Source: Bacteroidales bacterium (lineage in GTDB: Bacteria > Bacteroidota > Bacteroidia > Bacteroidales > WCHB1-69). From it: 6,697 bases of DNA. Positions 6,688-6,697 of the stretch are shown here, one piece after another. Both the position numbers and the translations under genes were made by a program. Under the pieces are notes generated by a model. It had not been told where the DNA came from and searched no databases. It saw only the letters and a program-made list of their open reading frames with translations. The stretch lies in the NCBI GenBank assembly GCA_016290715.1, contig JAEEUY010000117.1, positions 1 through 6,697 on the forward strand, in the 5' to 3' direction. The first letter of the stretch is position 1, and the number at the start of each line of letters is the position of its first letter.

Positions 6688-6697
6688 ATAAAATTCA

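Overview
The window looks like an ordinary chromosomal housekeeping segment from a member of the Bacteroidota, probably Bacteroidales or a close relative. Four things point there. Promoter candidates match the phylum's -7 consensus TAnnTTTG, ahead of the MurD-like gene, the membrane-protein gene, the tRNA-Thr/tuf unit and recJ. Start codons lack strong Shine-Dalgarno sequences and sit behind AT-rich leaders. Neither tRNA gene encodes its CCA end. The EF-Tu sequence is of the Bacteroidota type. The phylum is an inference from these signals, and the genus cannot be named from the sequence alone.

Layout from left to right: (1) 1-769, minus strand, the N-terminal 256 codons of a MurD-family Mur ligase, cut by the window edge. 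(2) 770-896, a divergent promoter region. (3) 897-1718, plus strand, a predicted seven-helix membrane protein that I do not recognise. (4) 1719-2113, a non-coding AT-rich gap that ends in a good promoter (TTG-N19-TATTTTTG) bracketed by a 7-bp inverted repeat. (5) 2114-3544, a translation block: tRNA-Thr(GGT), tuf (EF-Tu), a terminator-like hairpin, and tRNA-Trp(CCA) starting on the base after the hairpin's T-run. (6) 3555-3587, a second terminator-like hairpin, then murB at 3602-4612. (7) 4613-4884, an AT-rich gap with the recJ promoter. (8) 4885-6687, recJ, complete.

Functionally, the MurD-like ligase and MurB belong to cytoplasmic peptidoglycan-precursor synthesis, although they are on opposite strands and are not co-transcribed. 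tRNA-Thr, EF-Tu and tRNA-Trp serve translation. RecJ is a single-strand DNA exonuclease of recombination and repair. I see no mobile element, CRISPR array, phage gene, toxin-antitoxin pair or defence system. The points most worth a second look are small-scale: the order tuf-trpT-murB where tuf-trpT-secE-nusG would be expected, the two hairpins around tRNA-Trp, the inverted repeat around the tuf promoter, and the unrecognised membrane protein. I found no convincing new biological system.
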